A stretch of DNA of 64,000 nucleotides, taken from Paraliobacillus ryukyuensis (GTDB lineage Bacteria > Bacillota > Bacilli > Bacillales > Amphibacillaceae). Under the pieces are notes generated by a model, which made no database searches, had not been told where the DNA came from, and saw nothing but the letters and a program-made list of their open reading frames with translations. A program made the translations under genes and the position numbers. This document shows positions 18,125 through 27,171 of this stretch, piece by piece; the stretch's first letter is position 1; the number at the start of each line of letters is the position of its first letter. Location of the stretch: NCBI RefSeq assembly GCF_003315295.1, contig NZ_QNRI01000001.1, positions 496,001-560,000 on the forward strand. The letters run 5' to 3'.

Positions 18125-18670
18125 CTAATTAATTTCTTCTAAAATAATTTGGTCATTGGTATAGACGCATATTTCTCCAGCAATTTCTAAAGCTGCTTGT
18201 GCAATTTCTTTTGCTGATTTCTCTTGACTATAGCGTGTTAGCGCTCTTCCTGCTGCTAATGCATAATTACCACCAGAACCGATAGCTAAAATACCGTCGT
18301 CTGGTTCAATTACTTCACCTGTCCCAGAAACAAGAAGTAATGTTTCTTTATTCATAACGATTAACATTGCTTCTAATTTACGCAATACTTTATCACTGCG
18401 CCACTCTTTGGCAAGTTCAACGGCAGATCTTTGTAAATTACCGTTGAACGCTTCTAATTTTGCTTCGAATTTTTCAAATAATGTAAAAGCATCAGCCACA
18501 GAACCTGCAAATCCAGCAAGTACTTGCCCTTTAAATAATTTACGAACTTTTCGTGCCTTATGTTTCATTACAACAGCATTTCCCATTGTAACTTGACCAT
18601 CACCGCTCATCGCGCATTGTCCATTATGTTGTACAGCAAAGATAGTGGTTGCATGAAACGTACTATTCAT
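18125..18670 (-). CDS. hslV: HslV/ClpQ peptidase subunit of the HslVU protease
   Basis: 181 residues. Proteasome-beta-like peptidase that pairs with HslU. Family sequences [40 protein letters not shown] and [16 protein letters not shown] are intact. The N-terminus reads [12 protein letters not shown]. subtilis ClpQ (as I remember it) begins MSSFHATTIF and is reported to use the Ser exposed after Met removal. Here an extra Asn follows Met, so the same processing is not expected and the nucleophile is uncertain. Start codon is ATG with GAGGTG upstream; no better alternative is visible. Confidence 0.97.
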   Translation of the reverse strand: MNSTFHATTIFAVQHNGQCAMSGDGQVTMGNAVVMKHKARKVRKLFKGQVLAGFAGSVADAFTLFEKFEAKLEAFNGNLQRSAVELAKEWRSDKVLRKLEAMLIVMNKETLLLVSGTGEVIEPDDGILAIGSGGNYALAAGRALTRYSQEKSAKEIAQAALEIAGEICVYTNDQIILEEIN

Positions 18671-18679
18671 TCTCTCACC

Positions 18680-19597
18680 TCAACTTTTTCTTTTTTGTGC
18701 CCTTGGATGGCTATCCATATAAATATGTCTCAATCGATCTTTGGTAACGTGTGTATATATCTGTGTTGAAGAAAGATGTTCATGTCCTAGCAATTCTTGC
18801 ACACTCCTAAGATCTGCACCTGCATTTAGCATATGAGTAGCAAAGGAATGCCGTAATGTATGGGGATGCAATTTTACTGTATCAGAAGCATGTTCCACCA
18901 TTTTTTGCATAATTAATCGAATGCCTCTTGTTGTGATAGGATTTCCTTTATTATTCAAAAATAGAAAATGACTAGGTGTATTTGTCTTATTTATTAAACG
19001 TCGACGTCCATCACTAATGTAGGCTTTTATCGCATTTTCTGCATAGCTCCCGAAAGGAACATATCGTTCTTTTCGCCCTTTACCTAGAACTAAAATCGTT
19101 TGTAAGTCAAAGTCGATTGCGTCTAAAGTGAGATTCGTACACTCGCTAACACGTATTCCAGTTGCATACATTAATTCTAATATCGCTTGATTTCGTTGGC
19201 CTAATGGTGTCGATAAATCATTAATGGCGAATAGCGCGCCCAATTCTTCTTCATACAAAAAGTCTGGAACACGATGCTTATCTTTTGGAAAAGTAACATG
19301 TACAAACGGATTTCCAGCTACTACTTGTTCTCTCTCAAGAAATGTATAAAAACTTCTTAGACTGGAAATTTTTCTAGAAACACTTCGCCGCGTCAACGAC
19401 TGATTATATAATGAAGTGAGATATACACGAACAGCTTGGTAATCTAATTCATCTAATTGTTTAATCCCTTCTTGATTTAAGAAATCAAAAAACGCTTCCA
19501 CATCTTTTAAATAGAAATTTATCGTATGTACAGAGGCTCGCTTTTCTATTTGTAGAAAGGAATGGAATTGCTGCAGTTGATATTTAAACTCATTCAC
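18680..19597 (-). CDS. xerC: Tyrosine recombinase XerC (CodV)
   Basis: 305 residues from a GTG with GGGGTG at about five bases. It is one of two recombinases (with XerD, not in this window) resolving chromosome dimers at dif. An N-terminal SAM-like DNA-binding domain (about 1-95) precedes the catalytic domain. Catalytic residues are visible as Arg in ATGIRVSECTNL, Lys in LGKGRKERYVPF, HTLRHSFATHML, LGHEHLSSTQIY and the nucleophilic Tyr in IYTHV. It heads the xerC-hslV-hslU-codY unit and is 10 bases from hslV. Confidence 0.97.
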   Translation of the reverse strand: MNEFKYQLQQFHSFLQIEKRASVHTINFYLKDVEAFFDFLNQEGIKQLDELDYQAVRVYLTSLYNQSLTRRSVSRKISSLRSFYTFLEREQVVAGNPFVHVTFPKDKHRVPDFLYEEELGALFAINDLSTPLGQRNQAILELMYATGIRVSECTNLTLDAIDFDLQTILVLGKGRKERYVPFGSYAENAIKAYISDGRRRLINKTNTPSHFLFLNNKGNPITTRGIRLIMQKMVEHASDTVKLHPHTLRHSFATHMLNAGADLRSVQELLGHEHLSSTQIYTHVTKDRLRHIYMDSHPRAQKRKS

Positions 19598-19985
19598 TTT
19601 TTCACCCCACTTAGGCGATTAAATCGTAACACATCAATTATAGTAACGCAATTAAATTTACAAAATTGTAATAAAATTCTGAATTAACTAATAAACTGAA
19701 ATTTTGATGACTCGGTGTCAAGTATATTTGCTTACCAATGGATGATTATAGCCTTTTGGTTCATACTTGTCAATGAATAATTTTCATTGTTTTTAATAGG
19801 GTTATTTTTCTAATAATTAAAAGTATTATGTTACTTACTATATTCATATCCTTTTTTATGAACTTTCAATCCTTTTTTTAAAATAATTAAGCTAAAAAAA
19901 GACAAAAACGAACTATAATGAGATTAATCATATATAATTCGCATTCATGTCATTATTCACTTCGTTATTCATACCTTACTTAGAC
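19598..19985. other. Non-coding region between topA and xerC
   Basis: 388 bases without a supportable gene. In B. subtilis trmFO (gid) occupies this place; no remnant is recognisable. It contains the exact-consensus xerC promoter. A small hairpin CAATGAA/TTCATTG (19771-19789) followed by T bases on the plus strand overlaps the -35 region. A weak CodY-like match lies in the xerC leader. I see no clear terminator for topA. Confidence 0.7.
19745..19773 (-). promoter_or_regulatory. Exact-consensus sigma-A promoter for xerC-hslVU-codY
   Basis: On the minus strand TTGACA, exactly 17 bases, TATAAT. Transcription would begin near 19738, giving a leader of about 140 bases before xerC. Confidence 0.85.
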
Positions 19986-22064
19986 TTATTGCTGTGGTTC
20001 TTCTTTATAATCACAAGAGGTACATTCGATTTGTACACTTTTTTTGGATTTCTTTTCTACAAGTAAACTATTACATTTAGGACAAGGTCTAGTTATTGGT
20101 TTGTCCCAAGACAAAAAGTCACACTCAGGGTAGTTATCACACCCATAGAACGTACGACGTTTTTTTGATTTTCTTTCTACTATATTACCTGTTTCACATT
20201 TTGGACACCTCACACCGATTTCTTTCAGTATTGGTTTTGTATTTCGACATTCAGGAAAATTAGAACAAGCTAGAAACTTGCCATAACGCCCCATTTTATA
20301 AACCATCTCGTGCCCACATTTTTCACAAGTAATACCAGCAGGTTCATCTTTGATTTCTACTTTTTCCATTTCTTTTTCTGCTTTTTCCAATCGTTTTTCG
20401 AATCCTTGATAAAAGCCATCAATAATGGAAACCCAATTAGTTTCACCATCTTCTACTGCATCTAAGTCACCTTCCATTTTAACCGTGAAATCAACATCAA
20501 TAATCTCTGGGAAAAATTCTTTAATTAAATCAATCACAATTCCACCAAGTTCTGTAGGTACGAACCGCTTGTTATCTAATGATACATACCCTCTTCGTTG
20601 AATCGTGTCTAATGTAGGAGCGTAAGTAGATGGTCGGCCTATTCCTTGCTCTTCCATTGTTTTTACTAATCTTGCTTCTGTATAACGTGGAGGTGGCTGG
20701 GTAAAATGTTGATTTGGTTTGATATCTTTTGCTTGAACGACCATCCCCTCTTCTAAGGCTGGTAATAATTTATCTTTTTCTTGCTTATTATCGTCATTTC
20801 CTTCTACATACACTTTCATAAAGCCTTTGAACTTAACCTTAGATCCAGTTGCTCGAAAAGTTACGCCATTTTGCGTAAGATGTACGGTCATGGTATCCAT
20901 CACTGCCGGAGCCATTAAACTTGCCGTGAAACGATCCCAGATCAATTTATATAATCGGTATTGATCACGAGATAAAATACTTTTTAAGGAGCTAGGATCA
21001 CGAAATGCAGAAGTTGGTCGGATTGCTTCGTGTGCGTCTTGTGCGCCTTCTGCATTTTTCTTTTGCTTCATGGCGCCAATGTAGTTTTCACCGTAATGCT
21101 GCGTAATATAATCTCTGCCTTCTGTTTTAGCTGTATCTGATAGTCTAGTTGAATCTGTACGCATATAGGTGATTAAACCTGTAATACCACCATCTTTCTT
21201 GCCTAGATCAATACCTTCATATAATTGCTGCGCAACCATCATGGTCTTTCTAGCTCGAAAGTTTAATTTACGGGCTGCTTCTTGTTGTAAAGAAGAGGTC
21301 GTAAATGGAGCAGATGGATTGCGTTTCCGTTCTTTCTTTTGTACTTTTTCTACCGTAAATTGCTTACTGGTTAATTTTGCTTGTATTTTTTCTACTTCTG
21401 CTTTATTAGGTAACTTTGTTTTCTTACCATCGATTCCATAAAAAGCGCCTTCAAAAGTGGTAGAATCCTTTAAAAAGGTACCATCAATTGACCAATATTC
21501 TTCTGGTTTGAAGTTGTTTATTTCTCTTTCTCTATCAATAATCATTTTGACAGCCACTGACTGAACGCGGCCTGCACTAAGTCCTTTTTTTACTTTCTTC
21601 CATAATAACGGACTAATATTATACCCAACGAGTCGATCCAAAATTCTTCTAGCTTGTTGAGCATCTACTAAATCCATATTGATGCTTCTTGGATGTTTAA
21701 ATGATTCTTTAATCGCATCTTTCGTAATTTCATTAAAAACAACACGACAAGAAGAATGCTCATCAATATCTAAACTGTGGGCAAGATGCCAAGCAATTGC
21801 TTCCCCTTCTCTATCGGGGTCAGCTGCAAGATATACTTTTTTTACTTTTTTTGCTGCTGTTTTTAATTCTTTTAGTACGGGACCCTTTCCACGAATGGTA
21901 ATATATCTTGGATTATAATGATCTTCCACATCTACACCCATCTGGCTTTTTGGTAAATCTCTAACATGTCCCATTGATGCTTTTACTTTATATTTTTTTC
22001 CTAAATAACGTTCAATCGTTTTTGCTTTCGCAGGTGATTCTACTATTACGAGATAATCTGCCAT
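19986..22064 (-). CDS. topA: DNA topoisomerase I (type IA)
   Basis: 692 residues, matching the Bacillus enzyme. It relaxes negative supercoils. The Toprim domain opens [20 protein letters not shown] and contains [14 protein letters not shown] (about 78-91). The catalytic Tyr lies in [20 protein letters not shown] near residue 300. Three C-terminal four-Cys zinc ribbons (about 580-690) begin [30 protein letters not shown] and [18 protein letters not shown] with GGGAGGA upstream. It follows dprA as in B. subtilis but is not followed by trmFO. Confidence 0.99.
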   Translation of the reverse strand: MADYLVIVESPAKAKTIERYLGKKYKVKASMGHVRDLPKSQMGVDVEDHYNPRYITIRGKGPVLKELKTAAKKVKKVYLAADPDREGEAIAWHLAHSLDIDEHSSCRVVFNEITKDAIKESFKHPRSINMDLVDAQQARRILDRLVGYNISPLLWKKVKKGLSAGRVQSVAVKMIIDREREINNFKPEEYWSIDGTFLKDSTTFEGAFYGIDGKKTKLPNKAEVEKIQAKLTSKQFTVEKVQKKERKRNPSAPFTTSSLQQEAARKLNFRARKTMMVAQQLYEGIDLGKKDGGITGLITYMRTDSTRLSDTAKTEGRDYITQHYGENYIGAMKQKKNAEGAQDAHEAIRPTSAFRDPSSLKSILSRDQYRLYKLIWDRFTASLMAPAVMDTMTVHLTQNGVTFRATGSKVKFKGFMKVYVEGNDDNKQEKDKLLPALEEGMVVQAKDIKPNQHFTQPPPRYTEARLVKTMEEQGIGRPSTYAPTLDTIQRRGYVSLDNKRFVPTELGGIVIDLIKEFFPEIIDVDFTVKMEGDLDAVEDGETNWVSIIDGFYQGFEKRLEKAEKEMEKVEIKDEPAGITCEKCGHEMVYKMGRYGKFLACSNFPECRNTKPILKEIGVRCPKCETGNIVERKSKKRRTFYGCDNYPECDFLSWDKPITRPCPKCNSLLVEKKSKKSVQIECTSCDYKEEPQQ

Positions 22065-22123
22065 TTCTTCGTTCCTCCCAAGAGGTTTTCATTCCTGTTT
22101 ATCTTTTTGATAAATCTTCACTA

Positions 22124-22152
22124 TTATTAAATACTTGTTACCGTTTTGTCAA
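22124..22152 (-). promoter_or_regulatory. Candidate sigma-A promoter for topA
   Basis: On the minus strand a perfect TTGACA is followed after 17 bases by TAATAA, or after 15-16 bases by TTTAAT/TTAATA. The -35 is strong and the -10 is weak. It lies 60-90 bases upstream of the topA start. Confidence 0.5.
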
Positions 22153-22205
22153 ACGTTAACATTAGTATCATATTAAAAAAAGATTATTTTAGTACCTCTA
22201 TTTAT

Positions 22206-23108
22206 CTATATTAAAAGCCATGATTTCTGCGATTCATTCCAATCTTGTAACAAATCTTCGGGATGTTGCACTAATTTTGCACCATCTTGAATCATCTTAT
22301 GACAACCCTTTGTTTGTTCTAACCACGGGGAACCAGGAATGGCGTACACTTCTCTCCCCTGTTCTAAGGCTTGATCTACAGTAATTAGTGAACCACTCTT
22401 TTCCTTCGCCTCTATCACAATCGTTCCAAAACTTAAACCGCTAATGATCCGATTACGTTCAGGGAAATGATATCTTTTTGGTGGTGTTTCTGGAAGATAT
22501 TCCGAAATAACTAAGTGACTAGTAACTAATTGGTGAAATAATTCAAGGTGCTGCTTTGGATAGACGGAGGCTAGTCCGCTTCCTAAGACTGCAATCGTTT
22601 TCCCATCATAATAGGTGGCTAAACGATGAGCATAACCATCAATACCTAGCGCCATTCCACTAACAAATAACCACTTTTCTGTGATTAAAGGAGCCAAAAT
22701 AGTATACATTTTCTTTTTTGCTTCTCTGGATGGTTGCCTTGTTCCTACCACACTAAGTGAAGGTTGATAATGAATAAAACTCGGATCACCTAAGCCATAT
22801 AAAACGAGGGGAGGATCAGGTATTTGCCTGAGTGAGGTTGGATAATTTTCATCTATTATTGTCCATATATGATAATTTTTAAAATCCATGTTTACTTGTT
22901 TGATTAGGTGATTGTCGTGTAAATCATAATAAAGAAGATTTGCCCTTTCTATTGAAAGATGAAGTAGTTCTTGTAACTGATTAGAGGAATAATCATAGAG
23001 GTATGTTAAAGAAGGGTCTTGCGTTAATAAATGACGAATAATTGTTCTTGAGACTGATCGACATCTATACAGATGAAGTAAACGATGTCTCGCTTGTTTA
23101 TCTTGCAA
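22206..23108 (-). CDS. dprA: DNA processing protein DprA/Smf
   Basis: About 300 residues from a TTG preceded by GGGAG at eight bases; a GTG three codons earlier touches the ribosome site. DprA loads RecA on incoming single-stranded DNA during transformation. The Rossmann-like DprA domain (about 75-285) contains LSVVGTRQPSREAKK, SGMALGIDGYAHRLA, VLGSGLASVYPKQH, SEYLPETPPKRYHFPERNRI and VIEAKEKSGSLITVDQALEQ. The N-terminal part is a helical SAM-like region. No C-terminal winged-helix extension is present. It is 141 bases upstream of topA. Confidence 0.96.
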   Translation of the reverse strand: MQDKQARHRLLHLYRCRSVSRTIIRHLLTQDPSLTYLYDYSSNQLQELLHLSIERANLLYYDLHDNHLIKQVNMDFKNYHIWTIIDENYPTSLRQIPDPPLVLYGLGDPSFIHYQPSLSVVGTRQPSREAKKKMYTILAPLITEKWLFVSGMALGIDGYAHRLATYYDGKTIAVLGSGLASVYPKQHLELFHQLVTSHLVISEYLPETPPKRYHFPERNRIISGLSFGTIVIEAKEKSGSLITVDQALEQGREVYAIPGSPWLEQTKGCHKMIQDGAKLVQHPEDLLQDWNESQKSWLLI

Positions 23109-23191
23109 TCCACTCACTCCCTATTTCATATACTAGTTGATGTACTAAAATTTCAGGTCGTAACGTAAAAAACAGTTAGCAAAAGAAGGAA

Positions 23192-23241
23192 TCTGGAACA
23201 AAAAGTTTTTTTCATACTGTTGGATATTTATTTGTTCCAGA
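23192..23241. repeat. 11-base inverted repeat in the dprA leader
   Basis: TCTGGAACAAA at 23192-23202 pairs perfectly with TTTGTTCCAGA at 23231-23241 across a 28-base spacer. On the minus strand it would lie in the dprA leader, about 85 bases upstream of the start. It has no T run, so a simple terminator is unlikely. Confidence 0.5.
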
Positions 23242-23307
23242 CAATTTGTTACGAAGCCTTCTCTTTTCAGATAATACGTACATTGTATAAAAATAACAGT
23301 GTATTGT

Positions 23308-23607
23308 CTATCTTTTTTTTGCTTCATTATTAATTTGATCGCTTTGTTTATCGACTTGATAGATGAATGCAAATACTTCTGCAACTGCTTGATAGAGTTC
23401 TTCAGGTATTTTTTCGTTGATATTTAACTTCGACAATAATTCAATTAAATTGTGATCTTCTTGTATTGGAACATTGGCTGCTTTGGCACGCTCGATAATT
23501 TCTTCAGCAATTAAACCAGCCCCATTGGCTGAAACTCTTGGTGCATGTTCTTTTTGAGCGTCGTAACTTAATGCAACAGCTTTTTTCTGTTGATATTTTT
23601 CTGTCAT
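23308..23607 (-). CDS. FlhB C-terminal-domain homologue YlqH
   Basis: 99 residues. It corresponds to the cytoplasmic FlhB-CC fragment that FlhB releases by self-cleavage. After a short basic start come AVALSYDAQKEHAPRVSANG and AGLIAEEIIERAKAANVPI, aligning with the FlhB stretch after NPTH. The NPTH cleavage motif and all membrane segments are missing. It matches B. subtilis YlqH. The start overlaps the end of ylqG by four bases. A role with the FliK-like neighbour ylqG is inferred; no experiment on either is known to me. Confidence 0.88.
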   Translation of the reverse strand: MTEKYQQKKAVALSYDAQKEHAPRVSANGAGLIAEEIIERAKAANVPIQEDHNLIELLSKLNINEKIPEELYQAVAEVFAFIYQVDKQSDQINNEAKKR

Positions 23608-25400
23608 ATACGAATATCCACTCCTTTGGTTGGGGATATTGGCTGCTCTTGTGTCTTCTTTATTTCTTCTTGTATCTGTTCCGTTAATTGCTTAAATTGA
23701 ACCGATAATAATTGATACTCACTTTTTGCTAAACCTTCCTGTAAGCTAGGTTGTAATTGTTCAATAAACGGAGAAATTTCTTGATGTTGATTAAAAACGG
23801 TAAGACTAATCCTACGATTTTGAATGGACATATCGATCCACGTATCACCAATGCTAGAAAGCTCCAAAAAAAACATAATTCGGCAGTAGTCTGGATTGAT
23901 TTCACCCTTTTCATTACGTTTGCTTTCCATATCTATTTGCATGTTCTTTTCTAATCCAAACATATTAGGAAGTTGCATCGTTGCTTGAATAAAAGCGCCA
24001 TCTTCTTTGATACTACCAATTTGCATACCAATAAGTGTTTGGAGTAAGTTTTCTTTTTCCTGCTTTCCTATTGTACTTCCTTGTAGTGATTGTAATAGTA
24101 GTTTTTTTAATGATTGATCTTGCATGACAGCCGCTTGACTTTTTTCAGTGATTTGGTGCTCTAAATTTATACCAGAGAATTGCAAAAAATGTTTTAATTG
24201 TAAGACAAACTGCTCCTTTATTGGCATTGTAATATTTTTATTCATCGCCAACAAATCAAGTAGCTTATGTTCCGCATTTTTGGGTAACTGTTGCTCTGCT
24301 AAGCTAGTGAGTTTCGGTAAAAATGACGCGAATGTTTTCCATGTAGGTTCTTGTTGCCACTTTTGAAATAGTGTTGCTTCTTCATTTGTTAGAAAAGATC
24401 TAATTTTACTAGTCAAATGATTATTTTCAATAAATGACAGCAATTGTTGTTGTAAAGCTTGTTGTTTCGGATGGTCCTGTCCTGGTTGACCCACAGCTTG
24501 CATAAGTTTAGCGAATTGCACCTGTTGTTGTTCTGTTAAACCTAACTGCCGAGAAAATAATTGCCCTAATCTTTGGCTAATATAACTATCTCCAGATTGC
24601 TTCACAGCTACTTCTAACTGGCTTTTCATTGCATCTGTTTGTGTCATCTTAAGACTCTCAGCTACCATACCAGCTTTTTTCAACACTTGTACAACGTCTT
24701 GGTTTCCTTGATCCAATTGATCTTGCAAGAACGGTAACATTTGATTTGATGCGCCAGTTTTCGTTGACTGATTAAACAATAGACTGTTAAGACGAGAAGC
24801 AAGCAAAGGCGTCGTTGAATTTGTACCTTGCTTTGATGGCTGTAATAATTCATACACTTCTTGCATTTGTGTACGTAATGAATTTTTTTCTGCATTCGCT
24901 AACGATTGATAGATTGATGAGGTTATTGGCAATTGTCGTTCCATCATCTCCATTAGTAATGGTGCAGAGGTCTTTCCTTGACCTGGTTTTAATTGCAACG
25001 CCTGTATTAATGTTTCTGGACGAAAGGTAACATTTGCTTCCATTAAATTTCGTACAAATTGGATATTGGCTTTTGATAACGGTAATTTCAACTGTTTTAA
25101 TAAAGCCACTACTTGCTGCTCCATTGACTTTGTGCCTGGTTGGTCTGTTACTACTTTTAAATGTAACATCTGATCATTGGATTGTACTTGAAACCAATAG
25201 TTACTATCTAAAGATAAAGCTGTTTTTAATTGCGCAATAACTTTTTGGTTTCCTAATTGTATACTTGCGCGTTGATTTGGATATATCTCTAAGACTTTTC
25301 CAAGTAATATTTGACCTGGTTTTAACGCACTCGTTTTTGACGTAACATTAGCTGTTGTCACCGATGATTTCGAGGTTACATGATTGGAGTAAATAGACAA
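23604..25400 (-). CDS. FliK-like hook-length-control-domain protein YlqG
   Basis: 598 residues from a TTG with GGAGG seven bases upstream. Long Gln/Leu/Lys-rich helical sequence fills most of the protein. The C-terminal 130 residues (about 465-595) resemble the FliK hook-length domain, with an IMFFLELSSIGDTWIDMSIQ core followed by SLTVFNQHQEISPFIEQLQP. It matches the B. subtilis position of ylqG, between rnhB and ylqH. No signal peptide or membrane segment is present. The cell also has an ordinary FliK at 7034-8416, so this is a second, divergent member. Function is unknown. Confidence 0.82.
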   Translation of the reverse strand: MSIYSNHVTSKSSVTTANVTSKTSALKPGQILLGKVLEIYPNQRASIQLGNQKVIAQLKTALSLDSNYWFQVQSNDQMLHLKVVTDQPGTKSMEQQVVALLKQLKLPLSKANIQFVRNLMEANVTFRPETLIQALQLKPGQGKTSAPLLMEMMERQLPITSSIYQSLANAEKNSLRTQMQEVYELLQPSKQGTNSTTPLLASRLNSLLFNQSTKTGASNQMLPFLQDQLDQGNQDVVQVLKKAGMVAESLKMTQTDAMKSQLEVAVKQSGDSYISQRLGQLFSRQLGLTEQQQVQFAKLMQAVGQPGQDHPKQQALQQQLLSFIENNHLTSKIRSFLTNEEATLFQKWQQEPTWKTFASFLPKLTSLAEQQLPKNAEHKLLDLLAMNKNITMPIKEQFVLQLKHFLQFSGINLEHQITEKSQAAVMQDQSLKKLLLQSLQGSTIGKQEKENLLQTLIGMQIGSIKEDGAFIQATMQLPNMFGLEKNMQIDMESKRNEKGEINPDYCRIMFFLELSSIGDTWIDMSIQNRRISLTVFNQHQEISPFIEQLQPSLQEGLAKSEYQLLSVQFKQLTEQIQEEIKKTQEQPISPTKGVDIRI

Positions 25401-25416
25401 TGCTCATCCTCCTTTC

Positions 25417-26181
25417 TTACGATTTAATCGGCGCAAAAGACTGTCGATGATAAGGGGTAATTCCGTATTTCGTAATGGCAGCTAAATGTGTTTTTGTGCC
25501 GTAACCTTGATTTTGATCAAAGCCATATTGTGGATATATTTGATGCAATTCTGCCATCATGTTATCACGTTTTACTTTTGCTAAAATACTCGCTGCAGCA
25601 ATACTAATACTTTTTTGATCTCCTTTTATAATTGCTTCTGAAGAATATGGTAAATCCGAAAGATCTACGGCATCCACAAGTAAATGATCTGGTTGGTGTG
25701 TTAAACCCGCCACTGCTTGTTTCATTGCTCGGATAGTAGCTTGATAGATATTAATTTGATCAATCATTTGATTATCAACAATACCAAAACTGTATGTGAC
25801 TGCTGATGTTGTAAGCTGTTCATAAAATGATTCTCGTTTCGCTCGAGACATTTGTTTCGAATCATTGATTCCAGGTAAATAGACATCTTTATCTAAAACC
25901 ACAGCAGCAGCTACTACAGGACCAGCTAGTGGACCACGTCCTACTTCATCAACCCCTACCACAATGTTTTTTCCTTGCTGATACGCTTTTTGTTCATATT
26001 GTAGCATTCGATAAAATTGTGTTTCTAATTGTTGTGCTTTTTCTTTTCTGTTTAAATATTTCTTTAGCGCTGTTTGAACACCTTTTCTTTCATCCATATG
26101 TAAAAGTTGTAGTTGTTCTTCCGATAACGTATCTGTTAACAATAGTTGTGTAATTTCTTTTACTGATTGCTGTTTTGTCAT
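25417..26181 (-). CDS. rnhB: Ribonuclease HII
   Basis: 254 residues from the ATG with GGAGG nine bases upstream. It removes ribonucleotides and RNA of RNA/DNA hybrids. Catalytic block VGVDEVGRGPLAGPVVAAAV (Asp and Glu of DEVGRG) lies near 75-95. Further acidic residues are in LLVDAVDLSDLPYSSEAIIK and the KGDQKSISIAAASILAKVKR segment. The last part GYGTKTHLAAITKYGITPYH is typical. An extra N-terminal helical stretch of 70 residues, as in Bacillus RnhB, precedes the core. It heads rnhB-ylqG-ylqH. Confidence 0.98.
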   Translation of the reverse strand: MTKQQSVKEITQLLLTDTLSEEQLQLLHMDERKGVQTALKKYLNRKEKAQQLETQFYRMLQYEQKAYQQGKNIVVGVDEVGRGPLAGPVVAAAVVLDKDVYLPGINDSKQMSRAKRESFYEQLTTSAVTYSFGIVDNQMIDQINIYQATIRAMKQAVAGLTHQPDHLLVDAVDLSDLPYSSEAIIKGDQKSISIAAASILAKVKRDNMMAELHQIYPQYGFDQNQGYGTKTHLAAITKYGITPYHRQSFAPIKS

Positions 26182-26266
26182 GTGTACTGGCCTCCATTGT
26201 CTGCCCCTACTAGCAGTCAATCTTTACAGATGAAAGTCTCACCTTTATCTATATATCGACCGTTTA

Positions 26267-26306
26267 GTAAAAAAATAAAGACATCCTTCAGCAGGAATGC
26301 CTTTAG
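26267..26306 (-). terminator. Rho-independent terminator of rbgA
   Basis: On the minus strand AAAGGCATTCCT / AGGATGTCTTT forms an imperfect stem with a GU pair and one bulge, followed by TATTTTTTT. It lies just after the rbgA stop and separates rbgA from rnhB. Confidence 0.75.
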
Positions 26307-26312
26307 CACTTT

Positions 26313-27161
26313 TTATTGACCTGGAAGTTCTAAGGAAACTCTGCCAAATTTTCCAGTTCGTAAATCTCTAATGATAACGTCCGCCGTTTTTTCTAGATTG
26401 ACAAGACCACCACTTTCTAAACAACCGCGCAGGCGACCAATATGCTCCATTAGTTCTTCGGTATTGTTATTTACTTCTTCAAGCTGGTAACGGGACGCTA
26501 ACATATTAGAATAGTTGCTTTGTAAATAATTTAACGTATAAGCAGCAACTTCTTCTAAAGGAAGTAGTTGGTCCTTGATCGTCCCTATCGTAGCTAGACG
26601 ATAACCTACAAGTTCATCTTCGAACTTTGGCCATAAAATACCTGGCGTATCTAATAACTCAAAATCTTTCTTTACTTTAATCCATTGTTGATTAGTAGTG
26701 ATGCCTGGCCGATCACCAGTTTTGGCAATTTTACGTTTGGCTAGGCGATTAATTAACGTTGATTTACCTACATTAGGAATCCCAATGATCATTGCTCGTG
26801 CAGGTCTTGGACGTATCCCTTTTCGTTTTAAACGTTCCATTTTTTCTTCTGCCATCTGTTTAGCCACTATAATCAGGGCTTGTACATCTTGTTTTTCTCC
26901 AGCATCTACTGCGACTGCTGGTATTTGTTGTTCTTTATAATAGTCAAGCCATTTTTCCGTTCTGACCGGATCTGCTAAATCTTTTTTCATCAAAACATAC
27001 ATTTTCGGTTTTTGTTTTAATACTTGATGTAACATTGGATTTTGTGATGATAAAGGCGCTCTAGCATCCACAAGCTCAATAACAAAATCTACTAGTTTAA
27101 GTTTTTCTTGTACTTCCCGTTTTGCTTTTGCCATATGGCCAGGGAACCATTGTATTGTCAT
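26313..27161 (-). CDS. rbgA: Ribosome assembly GTPase RbgA (YlqF)
   Basis: 282 residues, the B. subtilis length. GTPase needed for late maturation of the 50S subunit. Its G motifs are circularly permuted: the G4-like MKKDLADP near 58-65 comes before G1 GIPNVGKSTLINRLAKRKIA near 125-145, then DRPGITT and the DTPG of LLDTPGILWPKFED. The C-terminal helical ANTAR-like domain (about 200-282) contacts rRNA. It starts with GGAGGT upstream and follows lepB by 10 bases. Confidence 0.98.
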   Translation of the reverse strand: MTIQWFPGHMAKAKREVQEKLKLVDFVIELVDARAPLSSQNPMLHQVLKQKPKMYVLMKKDLADPVRTEKWLDYYKEQQIPAVAVDAGEKQDVQALIIVAKQMAEEKMERLKRKGIRPRPARAMIIGIPNVGKSTLINRLAKRKIAKTGDRPGITTNQQWIKVKKDFELLDTPGILWPKFEDELVGYRLATIGTIKDQLLPLEEVAAYTLNYLQSNYSNMLASRYQLEEVNNNTEELMEHIGRLRGCLESGGLVNLEKTADVIIRDLRTGKFGRVSLELPGQ

Positions 27162-27171
27162 TATTTACCTC

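Noticed and set aside
19690-19704. CodY-like sequence in the xerC leader
   Set aside because: Matches AATTTTCWGAAAATT at 11 of 15 positions only, a level expected by chance in AT-rich non-coding DNA.
23145-23384. 79-codon minus-strand frame between ylqH and dprA
   Set aside because: It overlaps ylqH in another frame, lacks a ribosome site, has no recognisable motif and covers the inverted repeat region; most likely a chance frame.
26253-26260. GTCGATAT on the minus strand upstream of rnhB-ylqG-ylqH, resembling a sigma-D -10
   Set aside because: It would fit the flagellar-like pair ylqGH, but the required TAAA at 15 bases upstream is absent (TTTA instead).
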